From Megamerina dolium (Eukaryota; Arthropoda; Insecta; Diptera; Megamerinidae), in contig OY978529.1 of assembly GCA_963854835.1 (NCBI GenBank), positions 12,485,139 through 12,549,138 on the forward strand: DNA of 64,000 nucleotides. Direction: 5' to 3'. The notes beneath the pieces were generated by a model. It was not told the DNA's origin. It saw only the letters and a list, made by a program, of their open reading frames with translations, and did not search any database. Shown piece after piece: positions 56,201 through 63,399 of this stretch. Each line of letters starts with the position of its first letter. The first letter of the stretch is position 1. The position numbers and the translations under genes were made by a program.

Positions 56201-59200
56201 GTCAGCTGGCTTCAGTTGTTGTGTGAGCTGGATTTTATATGGATGTAGGTGTAGATCCAAATGCAAAATACGCCATAATGTGCCGTAAGACAGTCCTAAT
56301 TCCTGAGAACGACGACGAATCGACACATTCGGGTCTTCGGCAACACTTTCACTTACAGCAGCGATATTTTCGGTGGTACGAGTGAAACGATGATGCACAG
56401 GCCTTACAATATCTGTAACCGATCCAGTCTCTTCATATTTCTTCACAATTTTGCCAATTGCTTGCGTAGTTGGACGATTATGTAAACTATAATCTCCTCT
56501 TAAAGCACGATATGTGGCTGTGGCAGAATCACCATTTTTGTAGTAGGTTTTTACAATTTTAATGCGTTGTGCGATAGTTAAGCGATCAATTTTCGCAAAT
56601 ATCAGACTTTGAACTGAAAAAGAAAGAAATTGTTTTAACAACTCAGTATGACAGATGTCGAATTCTAGCCCTATACTTTTGAAACCGCGAAATGGATAAC
56701 CCTTTATAACCGACCCCAAAGCTGCCTAGGAATCGTCTCTAACGCGGCGAAATGTATGCCCGACACCCATTTAACTTTATCTCTTCAGTATTTTCGAACG
56801 TACCGATATCCATCCCTTAGGGGGCTCCGCTACTAAATGAATGTAACACTTGAAAACCTACAACTAATTCCATAGTTGGCCAGGAGTCACACATTGGGTT
56901 TTCCAATGTGTGACTCCTGTGACAAAAATAAAAACACCTGAAAATCGACAAATAACCCTATAGCTGTCAAAGAATCGCCACGCGACTGATTAATTTCTTC
57001 CTCCCGAACCGAACATTTCCTCCAGACACGCTATACACAAATATTTTCAACATATTCATCCATACATATATGACACATTCGATATATAAAATTTACTGAT
57101 TTAGGCCAGCACTTAGTCACGCCATCACATATTTATACTGTGGATATGCTTCAGTTCTTAAAGGATAATGTGGTAAAGTCTATATCACATATAACTACGG
57201 GTTTACTGCCCGACGTAAGAAGAATTATACCAGAAGACTTTGAAATAAAGTTAGATTTTGGAGATCTAGGATTACCTGAAATATTTGGGTGGATAACGTC
57301 GAATTTGCAATTGTCAAAAGAAATGCTACTTGGGAACTTCAACTGTGGTATAGGCATGGTGTTTGTGGTACCCAAAACAAGTATAACTTGGAAGAAATGC
57401 CTAAGAAATTCGAAAGTGTTGGGTGTGCTAAAGAGAAGAGACTCGATATATGCACAAAAGAGCCAAATCGAAGTAAAAAATTTTGCTGAAAGCCTATTAA
57501 AGGCTTCTAACAAATTTGGAGACATTGGCACGCAGTCGTTTGATGGTGTACACAGTTGCAAACTACAACAATTGTTTGAAATTTCGACAGAGCAACGGCA
57601 ACATGCTGAGACGATCGTTACAAAAATTGGTAGACACCTGACACGTATACCAAAAACTTATAAAGATCCTGTACTGGTAATGGGTACAGACGGAGTTGGC
57701 ACTAAAATTAAAATCGCTCAGCAAATTGAAAACAACTCTACAATAGGAATTGATCTAGTAGCTATGTGTGTGAATGATATATTGTGTAATGGTGCCAAGC
57801 CATGGACGTTTTCCACTTACTACGCGTGCGGTCAGCTAGACGCAGCAATTACAAAAACAATTTCAAAAGGCGTACTTGAGGGTGTTAATCAAGCCTGTAG
57901 TAGTATGATCGGTAAATTAATAGTTCGACCCATCATAGCACCACATATAATAATTAATATGTATATTTAAATAATTTTTTATAGAATACCATATTGCTCC
58001 AATGCCACTGCTTTATAAACCTCCTTTGTATGATATTGGCGGTTTTTCGCTTGGAATTGCTGAATATGGATGCTTATTGCCGAATGTAGATGCAATAAAA
58101 CGTGGAGATATTGTAATTGGTTTACCTTCATCTGGACTACATAGCAATGGATATAGTTTGGTTCATAAGGTCATGGAATTGGCAGGTGTAAAATGTTCAG
58201 ATAGGGCGCCGTTTAGTAGCAATAGCTTTGGAGAGGAGTTGTTAAGGCCCACCAAAATCTACGTTGACGCATTGGTTCCACTCATCGAACAAGGCATGGT
58301 AAAGGCTTTGGCACACATCACTGGCGGGGGTTTGATAGAAAACATACCGAGAGTGTTGAAAAAGAACCTTGGAGTCTATTTAGATGCGCAAAACTTTGTT
58401 ATTCCGGCTATATTTGGTTGGCTGGCAGCCAAGGGTAATATAAAGGCGACAGAAATGCTGCGCACCTACAATTGTGGTGTAGGTATGATTTTAATCGTTG
58501 ATCCAAGTCTAGAAAGCCAAGTTTTGGATCAGTTACAATACACGGAACGCGCAACCAAAATTGGCGTAGTCGTAGATAGAAAACAACCGAATGTGCCTCA
58601 AGTAACAGTAGCTAATTTCGAGAATTGTTTACAAACTGTTCAAAGAACGCTGAATGCATCACGTAAACGAGTGGCGGTGCTCATTTCAGGATCAGGCACG
58701 AATTTGCAAGCGCTGATAGACGCTAGTCGAGATTCTTCGCAAGGCTTAAACTGTGATATTACTTTGGTTATATCCAATAAAGCAGATGTATTGGGTCTGG
58801 AACGAGCAAAACGCGCCAACATTCCGACACTGGTTTTGTCGCATAAAAGCTTTACGAAGCGTGAAGATTTCGATGAAGAAATCTGTAGGCATTTGAAGGA
58901 AAATCGTATTGATTTAGTGTGCTTGGCTGGTTTTATGCGAGTGCTAAGCGAAAAGTTTGTGAAACAATGGAAGGGGAGATTGGTGAATATTCACCCTTCA
59001 TTGCTACCTAAGCATCCTGGATTACATGTACAAAAAAAGGCCTTGGAAGCTGGTGATTCTGAATCTGGCTGTACAGTGCACTTCGTAGATGAGGTAAGAA
59101 ATGTATCTAGGCTGATTGTTTGCTTACGGATATATAATTTCCATATTTGTTTGTCTTTTTTTGCATTAGGGTGTTGATACTGGGGCCATTATTGTTCAGG

Positions 59201-59349
59201 CACGAGTACCTATTTTATCCAATGACACAGAGGAAGCTCTTACAAAACGAATACAAAAAGCAGAACATTTCGCATTCCCAAAAGCATTACGTTTATTAGC
59301 CAATGGAATGGTAAAATTAGATAAAAATGGTCAAATCAGTTATTTGTGA
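40502..59349 (+). CDS. Gart: Trifunctional purine synthesis protein GARS-AIRS-AIRS-GART
   Basis: Encodes phosphoribosylamine-glycine ligase, aminoimidazole ribotide synthetase (twice) and GAR formyltransferase, cytosolic enzymes of de novo purine synthesis. Coding exons: 40502-40681, 52001-52248, 52312-52961, 53034-53256, 53325-53490, 53549-53764, 53893-53935, 53995-54246, 57105-57911, 57985-59093 and 59170-59349 (TGA). All junctions are GT-AG and in phase, total 4,074 nt (1,357 aa), close to the ~1,350 aa I recall for Drosophila. GARS (1-433) shows IGGGGREHA, VVKAAGLAAGKGV, GPNTGGMGAY and FNCRFGDPETQ. AIRS-1 (~434-780) shows GYDLIAVCAND and GGETAEMP. AIRS-2 (~790-1145) shows GTDGVGTKIK and ITGGGLIENIPRVL. 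GART (~1155-1357) shows SGSGTNLQAL, NIHPSLLP (Asn and His) and the catalytic Asp in GVDTGA. The ATG at 40,502 directly precedes the GARS Rossmann motif. Intron 1 is 11.3 kb and hosts the cuticle gene. Confidence 0.97.
40682..41117. other. Start of Gart intron 1
   Basis: AT-rich intronic DNA following the donor AAG|GTACCT. I see nothing else in it. Confidence 0.4.
41118..41257. repeat. Palindromic (foldback) repeat, copy 2, in Gart intron 1
   Basis: About 140 bp that fold back on themselves. CTATTTTTAAGTTG-type arms and ends GCGCGTATTCATAGTCAAAA versus the inverse TTTTGTCTATGACTATGCGC enclose the loop CCCATACAAAAA. It is collinear, in inverse orientation, with 23,883-24,020. Confidence 0.75.
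41789..42244 (-). repeat. Hairpin-ended MITE (family C), copy 2, inverted
   Basis: Reverse-complement relative of 38,951-39,417. It begins CTGCATTCTTTTGCAAGCGA and ends with TTCTTTTGCAAAAGAACGCA. Over ~450 bp the two copies share most sequence, so Gart exon 1 lies between long inverted repeats. Confidence 0.8.
42245..42749. other. Intronic DNA, no feature seen
   Basis: Gart intron 1 sequence without recognisable gene or repeat. Confidence 0.35.
42750..43701 (-). pseudogene. Remnant of a widespread mobile-element-associated protein, function unknown
   Basis: The minus strand has two open pieces. The right one (43,435-43,701) is Cys/His-rich (MECKNNIHNFCFICGHC). The left one (42,750-43,079) includes PDVDALMAAMDISH, WTLLIDSSSTRLKAFLLHV and PIAYFIGTREAY. 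From memory the second resembles the DSSKRSLKAVLLHNG-type text found repeatedly in arthropod genomes, usually in mobile DNA. The two pieces may belong together, separated by decay. I cannot assign a function. Confidence 0.4.
43815..44095 (-). repeat. tRNA-derived SINE
   Basis: Minus copy following a short LINE-like fragment (43,745-43,815). It shows ACGGTTCCGACCGGCAGAAC in the body and GGCGATTGAACCCACGACCT in the tRNA-like head. Confidence 0.75.
44465..44640 (+). repeat. tRNA-derived SINE, 3' part
   Basis: Plus-strand body only (GTAGGTCCCTTCTAATACTG, AGAGAAGCTCGAGCAAAGGG), lacking the tRNA-like head. It ends in a (CA)n run. Confidence 0.65.
44641..45356. other. Intronic DNA, no feature seen
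   Basis: AT-rich Gart intron 1 sequence. Nothing coding or repeated that I can support. Confidence 0.35.
45357..45888 (+). repeat. MITE family A, copy 3 (intact reference copy)
   Basis: Best-preserved copy: GCCTATACAGACGGCAGCCT at the left and the inverted AGGCTGCCGTCTGTCTAGGC at the right, 532 bp. It lacks the palindromes seen in copies 1 and 2, so it serves as the local reference for the ancestral sequence. Confidence 0.85.
46462..47041 (-). CDS. Pcp: Pupal cuticle protein-like RR-1 protein, nested in Gart intron 1
   Basis: A two-exon minus-strand gene. Exon 1 (47,041-47,030) encodes only MKIF; after a 61-bp GT-AG intron, exon 2 (46,968-46,462) completes 172 residues. The MKIF|IAVFINFVALTVAVSY start is a secretion signal interrupted by the intron, the usual layout of insect cuticle genes. 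The chitin-binding Rebers-Riddiford domain (RR-1, soft cuticle) runs over about residues 50-110: GSYHYEYETSNGISGSEQG, then YTSPEGVAIKLTYTADENGY and HPVGDHIP. The C-terminal tail is Pro/Arg-rich. It is secreted by epidermis into the cuticle. The antisense position inside Gart intron 1 matches the Drosophila Pcp arrangement, which supports orthology and the symbol. Confidence 0.95.
47097..47104 (-). promoter_or_regulatory. TATA box of the nested cuticle gene
   Basis: TATAAAAG on the minus strand, 56-63 bp upstream of the start codon. It predicts a transcription start near 47,070 and a ~30-nt leader, normal for cuticle genes. Confidence 0.7.
47203..47288. repeat. (TA)n microsatellite, ~43 units
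   Basis: Uninterrupted TA dinucleotides immediately left of the Tc1 element. TA units also continue right of the element (48,940-48,951), so the transposon landed inside the tract. Confidence 0.95.
47289..48939 (+). mobile_element. Tc1-like element with IR/DR ends, transposase inactivated
   Basis: Ends CAGTGGCTCACAGCTTATTT and its inverse, bounded by TA. A second copy of the CTTATTTCGTACA motif lies inside each end (near 47,490 and 48,715), the IR/DR pattern of some Tc1 elements. The transposase begins at ATG 47,660: a paired HTH (KLVINHFRKGQSVRKIAEMT), the first Asp in VIFADESKFN, a GGGSVMVWACMS block and the second Asp in YYQDNDPKH. The frame is cut at 48,434 by a stop and a shift. The third catalytic position (PDMNVIEN) follows in another frame, with a further TAG just after it. 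Few lesions, so it is fairly young. Confidence 0.92.
49253..50552 (-). mobile_element. maT-like (DD37D) Tc1/mariner element, nearly intact
   Basis: Perfect 18-bp ends CAGCGTGGCGACGAATAA, TA on both sides, length 1,300 bp. The minus-strand transposase has an HTH region, IIFSDEKLF (first Asp), FCFQQDSAPAH (second Asp) and SPDLNPLDFSIW (third Asp). The gap between the second and third Asp is 37 residues, the maT-type DD37D spacing. Lesions visible: an early in-frame stop a few codons after the presumed start (~50,380), and a one-base shift in an A run near 49,865 that separates the two open frames. Confidence 0.9.
50815..51148 (-). repeat. MITE family A, copy 4 (truncated, inverted)
   Basis: Reverse-complement copy retaining only one terminus (GGAATTAGGCTGCCGTCTGT at 51,118-51,137). 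The other end is lost near 50,815. It shares the GTTAACAATTGTTGAAAG core with the other copies. Confidence 0.8.
51149..52000. other. End of Gart intron 1
   Basis: Unique intronic sequence up to the acceptor TTCTTTCTAG before exon 2. It contains one perfect 16-bp hairpin (51,664-51,699), described separately. Confidence 0.4.
51664..51699. repeat. Perfect 16-bp hairpin in Gart intron 1
   Basis: TTTGCGTGCTGAGCAA (51,664-51,679) is followed after the 4-nt loop AGCA by its exact reverse complement (51,684-51,699). Confidence 0.95.
53258..53282 (+). terminator. Intronic stop and poly(A) signal for the GARS-only isoform
   Basis: If the donor at 53,257 is not used, the frame reads AAT TTG TAA and stops at 53,258-53,260, giving a 434-residue GARS protein. 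AATAAA follows at 53,277-53,282, still inside the 68-bp intron 4. A monofunctional GARS product made by intronic polyadenylation is established for Gart in flies and vertebrates; use here is inferred. Confidence 0.8.
54310..54960 (-). mobile_element. Degenerate mariner C-terminal fragment in Gart intron 8
   Basis: Minus-strand pieces such as LRKALKQKGAYLTQIS resemble the end of a mariner transposase, and further left-to-right text hints at the catalytic region. Heavily decayed; ends not found. Confidence 0.5.
55431..56704 (-). mobile_element. rosa-like DD41D mariner relative in Gart intron 8
   Basis: Ends AAGGGTTATCCATTTTGCGG and the inverse CCGCGAAATGGATAACCCTT, TA at both sides, 1,274 bp. 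The transposase on the minus strand has RIKIVKTYYKNGDSATATYR near the start, WFQQDGATCHTT, and CDLTPLDFFLWGYAKDRVY at the third Asp. The spacing between second and third Asp is 41 residues, the spacing reported for the rosa group first described from a tephritid. One T/A-run frameshift lies near 55,925, and a compensating pair near 56,080-56,190 (see findings). Confidence 0.88.
56705..57104. other. 3' end of Gart intron 8
   Basis: Intronic sequence to the acceptor ACTGATTTAG. It includes the perfect 17-bp hairpin at 56,881-56,919. Confidence 0.4.
56881..56919. repeat. Perfect 17-bp hairpin in Gart intron 8
   Basis: CAGGAGTCACACATTGG (56,881-56,897), loop GTTTT, then its exact reverse complement (56,903-56,919). 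Confidence 0.95.
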
Positions 59350-59382
59350 TTATTTTTATTTCATGAATCAACTTTAAAGAGC

Positions 59383-59388
59383 AATAAA
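59383..59388 (+). terminator. Gart: Poly(A) signal of full-length Gart
   Basis: AATAAA 34 bp after the TGA stop. The opposite-strand gene's stop codon is only 50 bp further, so the two 3' UTRs must be very short or overlap. Confidence 0.7.
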
Positions 59389-59437
59389 CAATTTTTGTAT
59401 ACATAAAAATACATATGTTTGTACATTTTATCTACAT

Positions 59438-60307
59438 TTAATAAATAAAGGAAGCAAAAAAAGACAAGAAATCTGATTTTGATTTATTGTTGTTTTTACT
59501 GCTTGCACTGTCCAACGTTGACGTGGCTTGTTTCTTAAAATTTTTTCGTAAATTCCGATCATTCAATATTTCCTCTGATATTTTATTCAAATTCAGACAC
59601 AATTGCTGTTTATTCAAAATTGGCACAATCAAATTGTACTTATCAATACTTTTGTTGATGACCTGCACTTTGTGCTCATACTTCGTGCACAATAAGTTTT
59701 TCCACTTTGCATCGTCCTCATCACTAAATGGATAATCACCGAAAAAGGCGCGCTCTTCCTTAATATCATTTTTTAATTTATGTATGGCTTCACGTATATC
59801 GCGTTGCAGCATAATCCACTCAGGCAGAAATCCATTTTCCAGCAAGACTTTGTTTAACTTGTGTGTGGTAAAATCCACAAAATGATTTTTATCTTCCACT
59901 ACTTTCAGCGGCTTTCCAGCGCCTCTGAGATTAGTGAAATCACCTTTAGACATTGCTTCCTGTATAAGGTCTTCAACAATACGATCAAACCCATATTTCG
60001 TTTTAATGGCATGGTTTTTAAAAAAACTCCCTTTCTTTACTATTGTGCGTTCATCAGACTGAGCCTTCTTTAGACGATGAGTAAGAACTTGTTCTTGCGC
60101 CGATATCGCTTTAGCAGTTTGATACTGTTTTTGTCGCTGAAAAGGGTTACCTGAACCGACGCCATCGAAACTTAAATATTGACGATGTTGTGGTGCCGTG
60201 TGGCGAATATCAAATACATGTTCATCTTCATCCTCTGATATGCCACGGCGATCTTTGGCGAATTTCTCTTGGAGCACATTGAATGCGTCATTTACCTTTA
60301 TGCACAT
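59438..60307 (-). CDS. DNAJC28-like protein (DUF1992), terminal exon
   Basis: The last coding exon of a minus-strand gene, about 286-289 residues, TAA at 59,440-59,438. It opens with VNDAFNVLQEKF, which fits the last helix of a J domain; the HPD-bearing part must lie in an upstream exon that I could not find. The centre carries the DUF1992 signature of DnaJ homolog subfamily C member 28: RIVEDLIQEAMSKGDFTNLR, GAGKPLKV and LPEWIMLQRDIREAI. A Lys/Ser-rich tail follows. DNAJC28 is thought to be a mitochondrial or Golgi-associated co-chaperone; its role is poorly defined. The acceptor is probably at 60,295 (AG|GTAAATGAC), making an apparent Met further upstream non-coding. It converges on Gart with 88 bp between stop codons. 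Confidence 0.85.
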   Translation of the reverse strand: MCIKVNDAFNVLQEKFAKDRRGISEDEDEHVFDIRHTAPQHRQYLSFDGVGSGNPFQRQKQYQTAKAISAQEQVLTHRLKKAQSDERTIVKKGSFFKNHAIKTKYGFDRIVEDLIQEAMSKGDFTNLRGAGKPLKVVEDKNHFVDFTTHKLNKVLLENGFLPEWIMLQRDIREAIHKLKNDIKEERAFFGDYPFSDEDDAKWKNLLCTKYEHKVQVINKSIDKYNLIVPILNKQQLCLNLNKISEEILNDRNLRKNFKKQATSTLDSASSKNNNKSKSDFLSFFASFIY

Positions 60308-60699
60308 AGAATATAGAATATAAATTTATAATATATGTACATATGAGTATGTTCCTTTAGAATTTAATGCGTACGTACACAATAAACCAGATTCTGAACG
60401 CTCTGAAATATAACTGTACATTTTTTGTATGTTTTTGAGTCGTTTCAGAAAATGTTCATATACTCTTCTTTCTAAATGTTTTTTGCCAGTTCTATATATT
60501 CTCCTATACACCCAACTTGTTTACACGATAGATACACGGTCCTTTGACGTTATTCCATAACTTAAAAAATCGTGTGAGATGAAAAACTAAACATTTCCCC
60601 AAAGAAATTGTGCACAAAAGAAGAAATGATTATTATCAAGTGTAATAAAAAAAAATAAACCAGCATCAACAACTGTAATGACGTCAGCCTGGAGGACAT
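60308..60699. other. Intron of the DNAJC28-like gene, no exon found
   Basis: AT-rich. I searched for the J-domain HPD codons on the minus strand and saw none here. The small minus frame at 60,326-60,511 does not resemble a J domain. Confidence 0.35.
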
Positions 60700-60960
60700 G
60701 TGTAGGATAACTCTTGCTAACAGGTGTTACTTTGGACTGAGTAAGCAATTGAGAAGTCCAGCCCTCTCTTGAAGAACGAAAACTACCCTCTACAAGTCTC
60801 TCATCATGCCTGCACTAACATAGAAGTCCAGCCCTCTCTTGAAGAACGAAAACTACCCTCTACAAGTCTCTCATCATGCCTGTCCTAACATATGGCGCTG
60901 AAGCCTGGACAATTTCCATCTCGAATGAGCGAATGCTTGGAGTTTTCGAGAGAAAACTCC
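60700..60960 (+). mobile_element. LINE 3' coding fragment with internal tandem duplication
   Basis: Plus-strand text TTLYKSLIMPVLTYGAEAWT then ISNERMLGVFERK is the C-terminal region of the RTE-like reverse transcriptase seen at 35,640. A 70-bp segment (60,752-60,821) is repeated head to tail (60,822-60,891) with only two adjacent base changes. Confidence 0.75.
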
Positions 60961-61070
60961 AAGCAAGTAATAAAAAGATCAATAAATTTTTGCAGGAAAT
61001 TTATTGATTTTTATCCCTTTTATTCTTATAATTATTTTGCACTACTGTTCTACAATTGCCAAAGAATATA

Positions 61071-62241
61071 TGCCCCTATTGCGGTTCACTACTCAACCCA
61101 GTTTGGTCGTCTTAGAGTCGACCCGACTTCAACAAGACCAAACTATTTTTTGGTATTGTGGTACACCACTGTTTTCGGTTGAAATTGTTATGGCGTTACC
61201 AGCTTAAAATATCACTTGTGACAGAAAAGTGGTCGATTAAAAGTAAAAATTAAGGAAATATACAATTGTGTTTTGCTGTGAAAATTATTTAAAATGGATA
61301 TTAGTGTAGATTTGTTTTATGAAGATGAAAACGAAGACGCGAAAATTGATTTGCTACGCTTACGGAGAAAAATTCGTGATGACTCTAACCCTCTTGAACT
61401 ACCTAGCGAAAAGTATAAATATTGTTCAAAATAAATAAAAGCAAATAATAAATTTTTTTATAGATTTATTAGCTATTTTCGACTGAGCAAAGAGGCATTT
61501 TGCTTTTTGCTGGATGACGTAAAAGACCATTTCAAGAAATCTGTGCGTGTCGTATCTATACCACCAATATTGAAATTGTGTGCTGATCTTAGATTTTTCG
61601 CTGATGGAAGCTACCAGAAGAGCAGCGGCAATGACTTCAATATAGGAGTGGCTCAATCTACAATGTCACTTGTTTTAAAAGAAGTATTAGATGTATTGGA
61701 GACGAAACAGACGCTGCAAGGAGTATCAGAAATAATATAATGCGTTCTTTCCAAGCTCAATAAATTTATCTCTTATTTATTTTTTAAATTCATTTCAGTC
61801 TCTTTGGTAAATGGAAGATAACTTAAATTATTTAAAAAAAAATCTTATTTTCTTAGATTCACGTCTACTTTGTTAGCTTGGATTCTGGTCCATTAGTTGA
61901 ACAAGCCTCTCAAATTGAGCTTTGGTTGTAATTTTTAAACTTCTGAAAATGTTGAGAAATTACTATATGAAGCCAAGCTAATTATTACTTACGATCTCTC
62001 CATTATTTTTGGCTTTATTAGTTTAAAGTAAACTGCAACTGATGCAAACACAACTGCTTATGAGCAGTGGTGTATATTTAACGTGCTTGTCGACCAAACT
62101 GAAACAGAGTTGCAAACGGCAATACCACAAAAATAATGAACACAATCAAAAAAATCAGCCGCCAGTCGAGTTGAGAACGGCAATATGAATTTCTCGACGG
62201 CGACCAAACTGTTACAAAAGTTGTGAACCGCAATAGGGGCA
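61071..62241 (+). mobile_element. PIF/Harbinger-like element, truncated
   Basis: TGCCCCTATTGCGGTTCAC at the left is inverted at the right as GTGAACCGCAATAGGGGCA, about 1.17 kb. Inside is the spliced N-terminal part of a Harbinger-type transposase (61,294-61,740). Related subterminal motifs recur within the right half. The expected 3-bp target duplication is not clear. Confidence 0.75.
61294..61740 (+). pseudogene. Harbinger-type transposase N-terminal part
   Basis: ATG at 61,294; exon 1 to 61,412, a 51-bp GT-AG intron, exon 2 from 61,464 to a TAA at 61,738-61,740, giving 131 residues. Family text: LRRKIRDDSNPLELP, FISYFRLSKEAFCFLLDDVK and LRFFADGSYQ, followed by the HTH-like GVAQSTMSLVLKEVLDVLE. 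Full-length relatives are about 350-400 residues, so the DDE catalytic half is absent. The frame up to the stop is clean, but this is most simply a deleted transposon. Confidence 0.7.
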
Positions 62242-62369
62242 TAAATAAAAGATAACAGTAATGAAAAAAGAAACATATTGATTCCATAAATTGTGCAAAT
62301 ATTTCATAAATTGTGTGAAATGTTGAGTTTATTTTCGAAAATTCAAATTTTATTGTGAAAAATTGGTTG

Positions 62370-63200
62370 TACTCGTAAATTTAATGTTCAAAGTATTGTG
62401 CATCGCTAGCCACTACTTTTTTCCATCTTGCTGGGAGCAGACTGTGTGTCATCGATCGGAACAAGTGGTAATTGGAAGAAGCAATGTCTGGGTTATATGG
62501 CGAATTAATTAGGACTTCCCATTTGAGCGTTTCTTAGTACGTTTTAACGGGCGCCGTAACATGTGACCTAGCAATATCATGTTGCAAAATAACTCGGAGT
62601 ATTGCGTTCGATTTTCTCGCAATGCTCGACTCAAACGCATCAATTGTCGTCGGTACAGATCGCCTGTGATCGTCTGACCCGATTTCAACAGGTCGTAATA
62701 CATCACATCCAGCTGGTCGCACCAAATACACAGCCTGATATTCGGCTTAGTCGTCGATGATGAGACATGACCAGGGTAACCATACGTTGCCTGACATTTT
62801 GGATTATCACTTTTGATTGCCAGTCACAATTCCATGCAAAAACCCTTTCTTTTCTGCCGTTGGAGCAGTTGTTCACACGTGAAAAAACGGCACCCAATTT
62901 CCTACCTTTCGGATCATTCCTATTGCGTTTAAACGGTGGAAATGCGTTTGTGATGGATTTTCATCGAGCCTTGCCTCCAATTCTTCATCCTCAAACTTTG
63001 GTGGCGTTCCGGGTCGTTCTTCTTCTTCCAAATCAAAATTCCCTCTTTTAAATCGTGCAAACTAATTCTGGTCAGCTATCGCATAGCCACCATAAATTCC
63101 ACTAAAATACGATGACTTTCGGCAGCCATTTTCTGCATGTTGAATAAATGAAGTAAAACTCCCCTCAAAACTACATTATTCGGCAATAAAGTTGAAATTT
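62370..63200 (-). mobile_element. Degenerate mariner, same group as 19,310
   Basis: Minus-strand text DLLKSGQTITGDLYRRQLMR and LSRALRENRTQYSEL is mariner transposase between the first and second catalytic Asp. Other pieces lie to the right in changed frames. Multiple lesions. Confidence 0.75.
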
Positions 63201-63399
63201 TCGGAGCACACAGAAACTATATGTGTGAACAATATAGTATATACAGCGAAATGACAGATACTGAAAAAGAAACCCTAATGATGACAGTTCCAAATGACGG
63301 TGTTACCAGATGAAACAAATGGAATAATAACTAGTAGCGACATCTGTAATCAAATTCGCACGAACTTATTTATATTTCCAATACAATATAATAGCATGC

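Noticed and set aside
61294..61740. Domesticated host HARBI1 gene
   Set aside because: The catalytic half is missing and Harbinger terminal repeats still bracket it, so a deleted transposon is the simpler reading.
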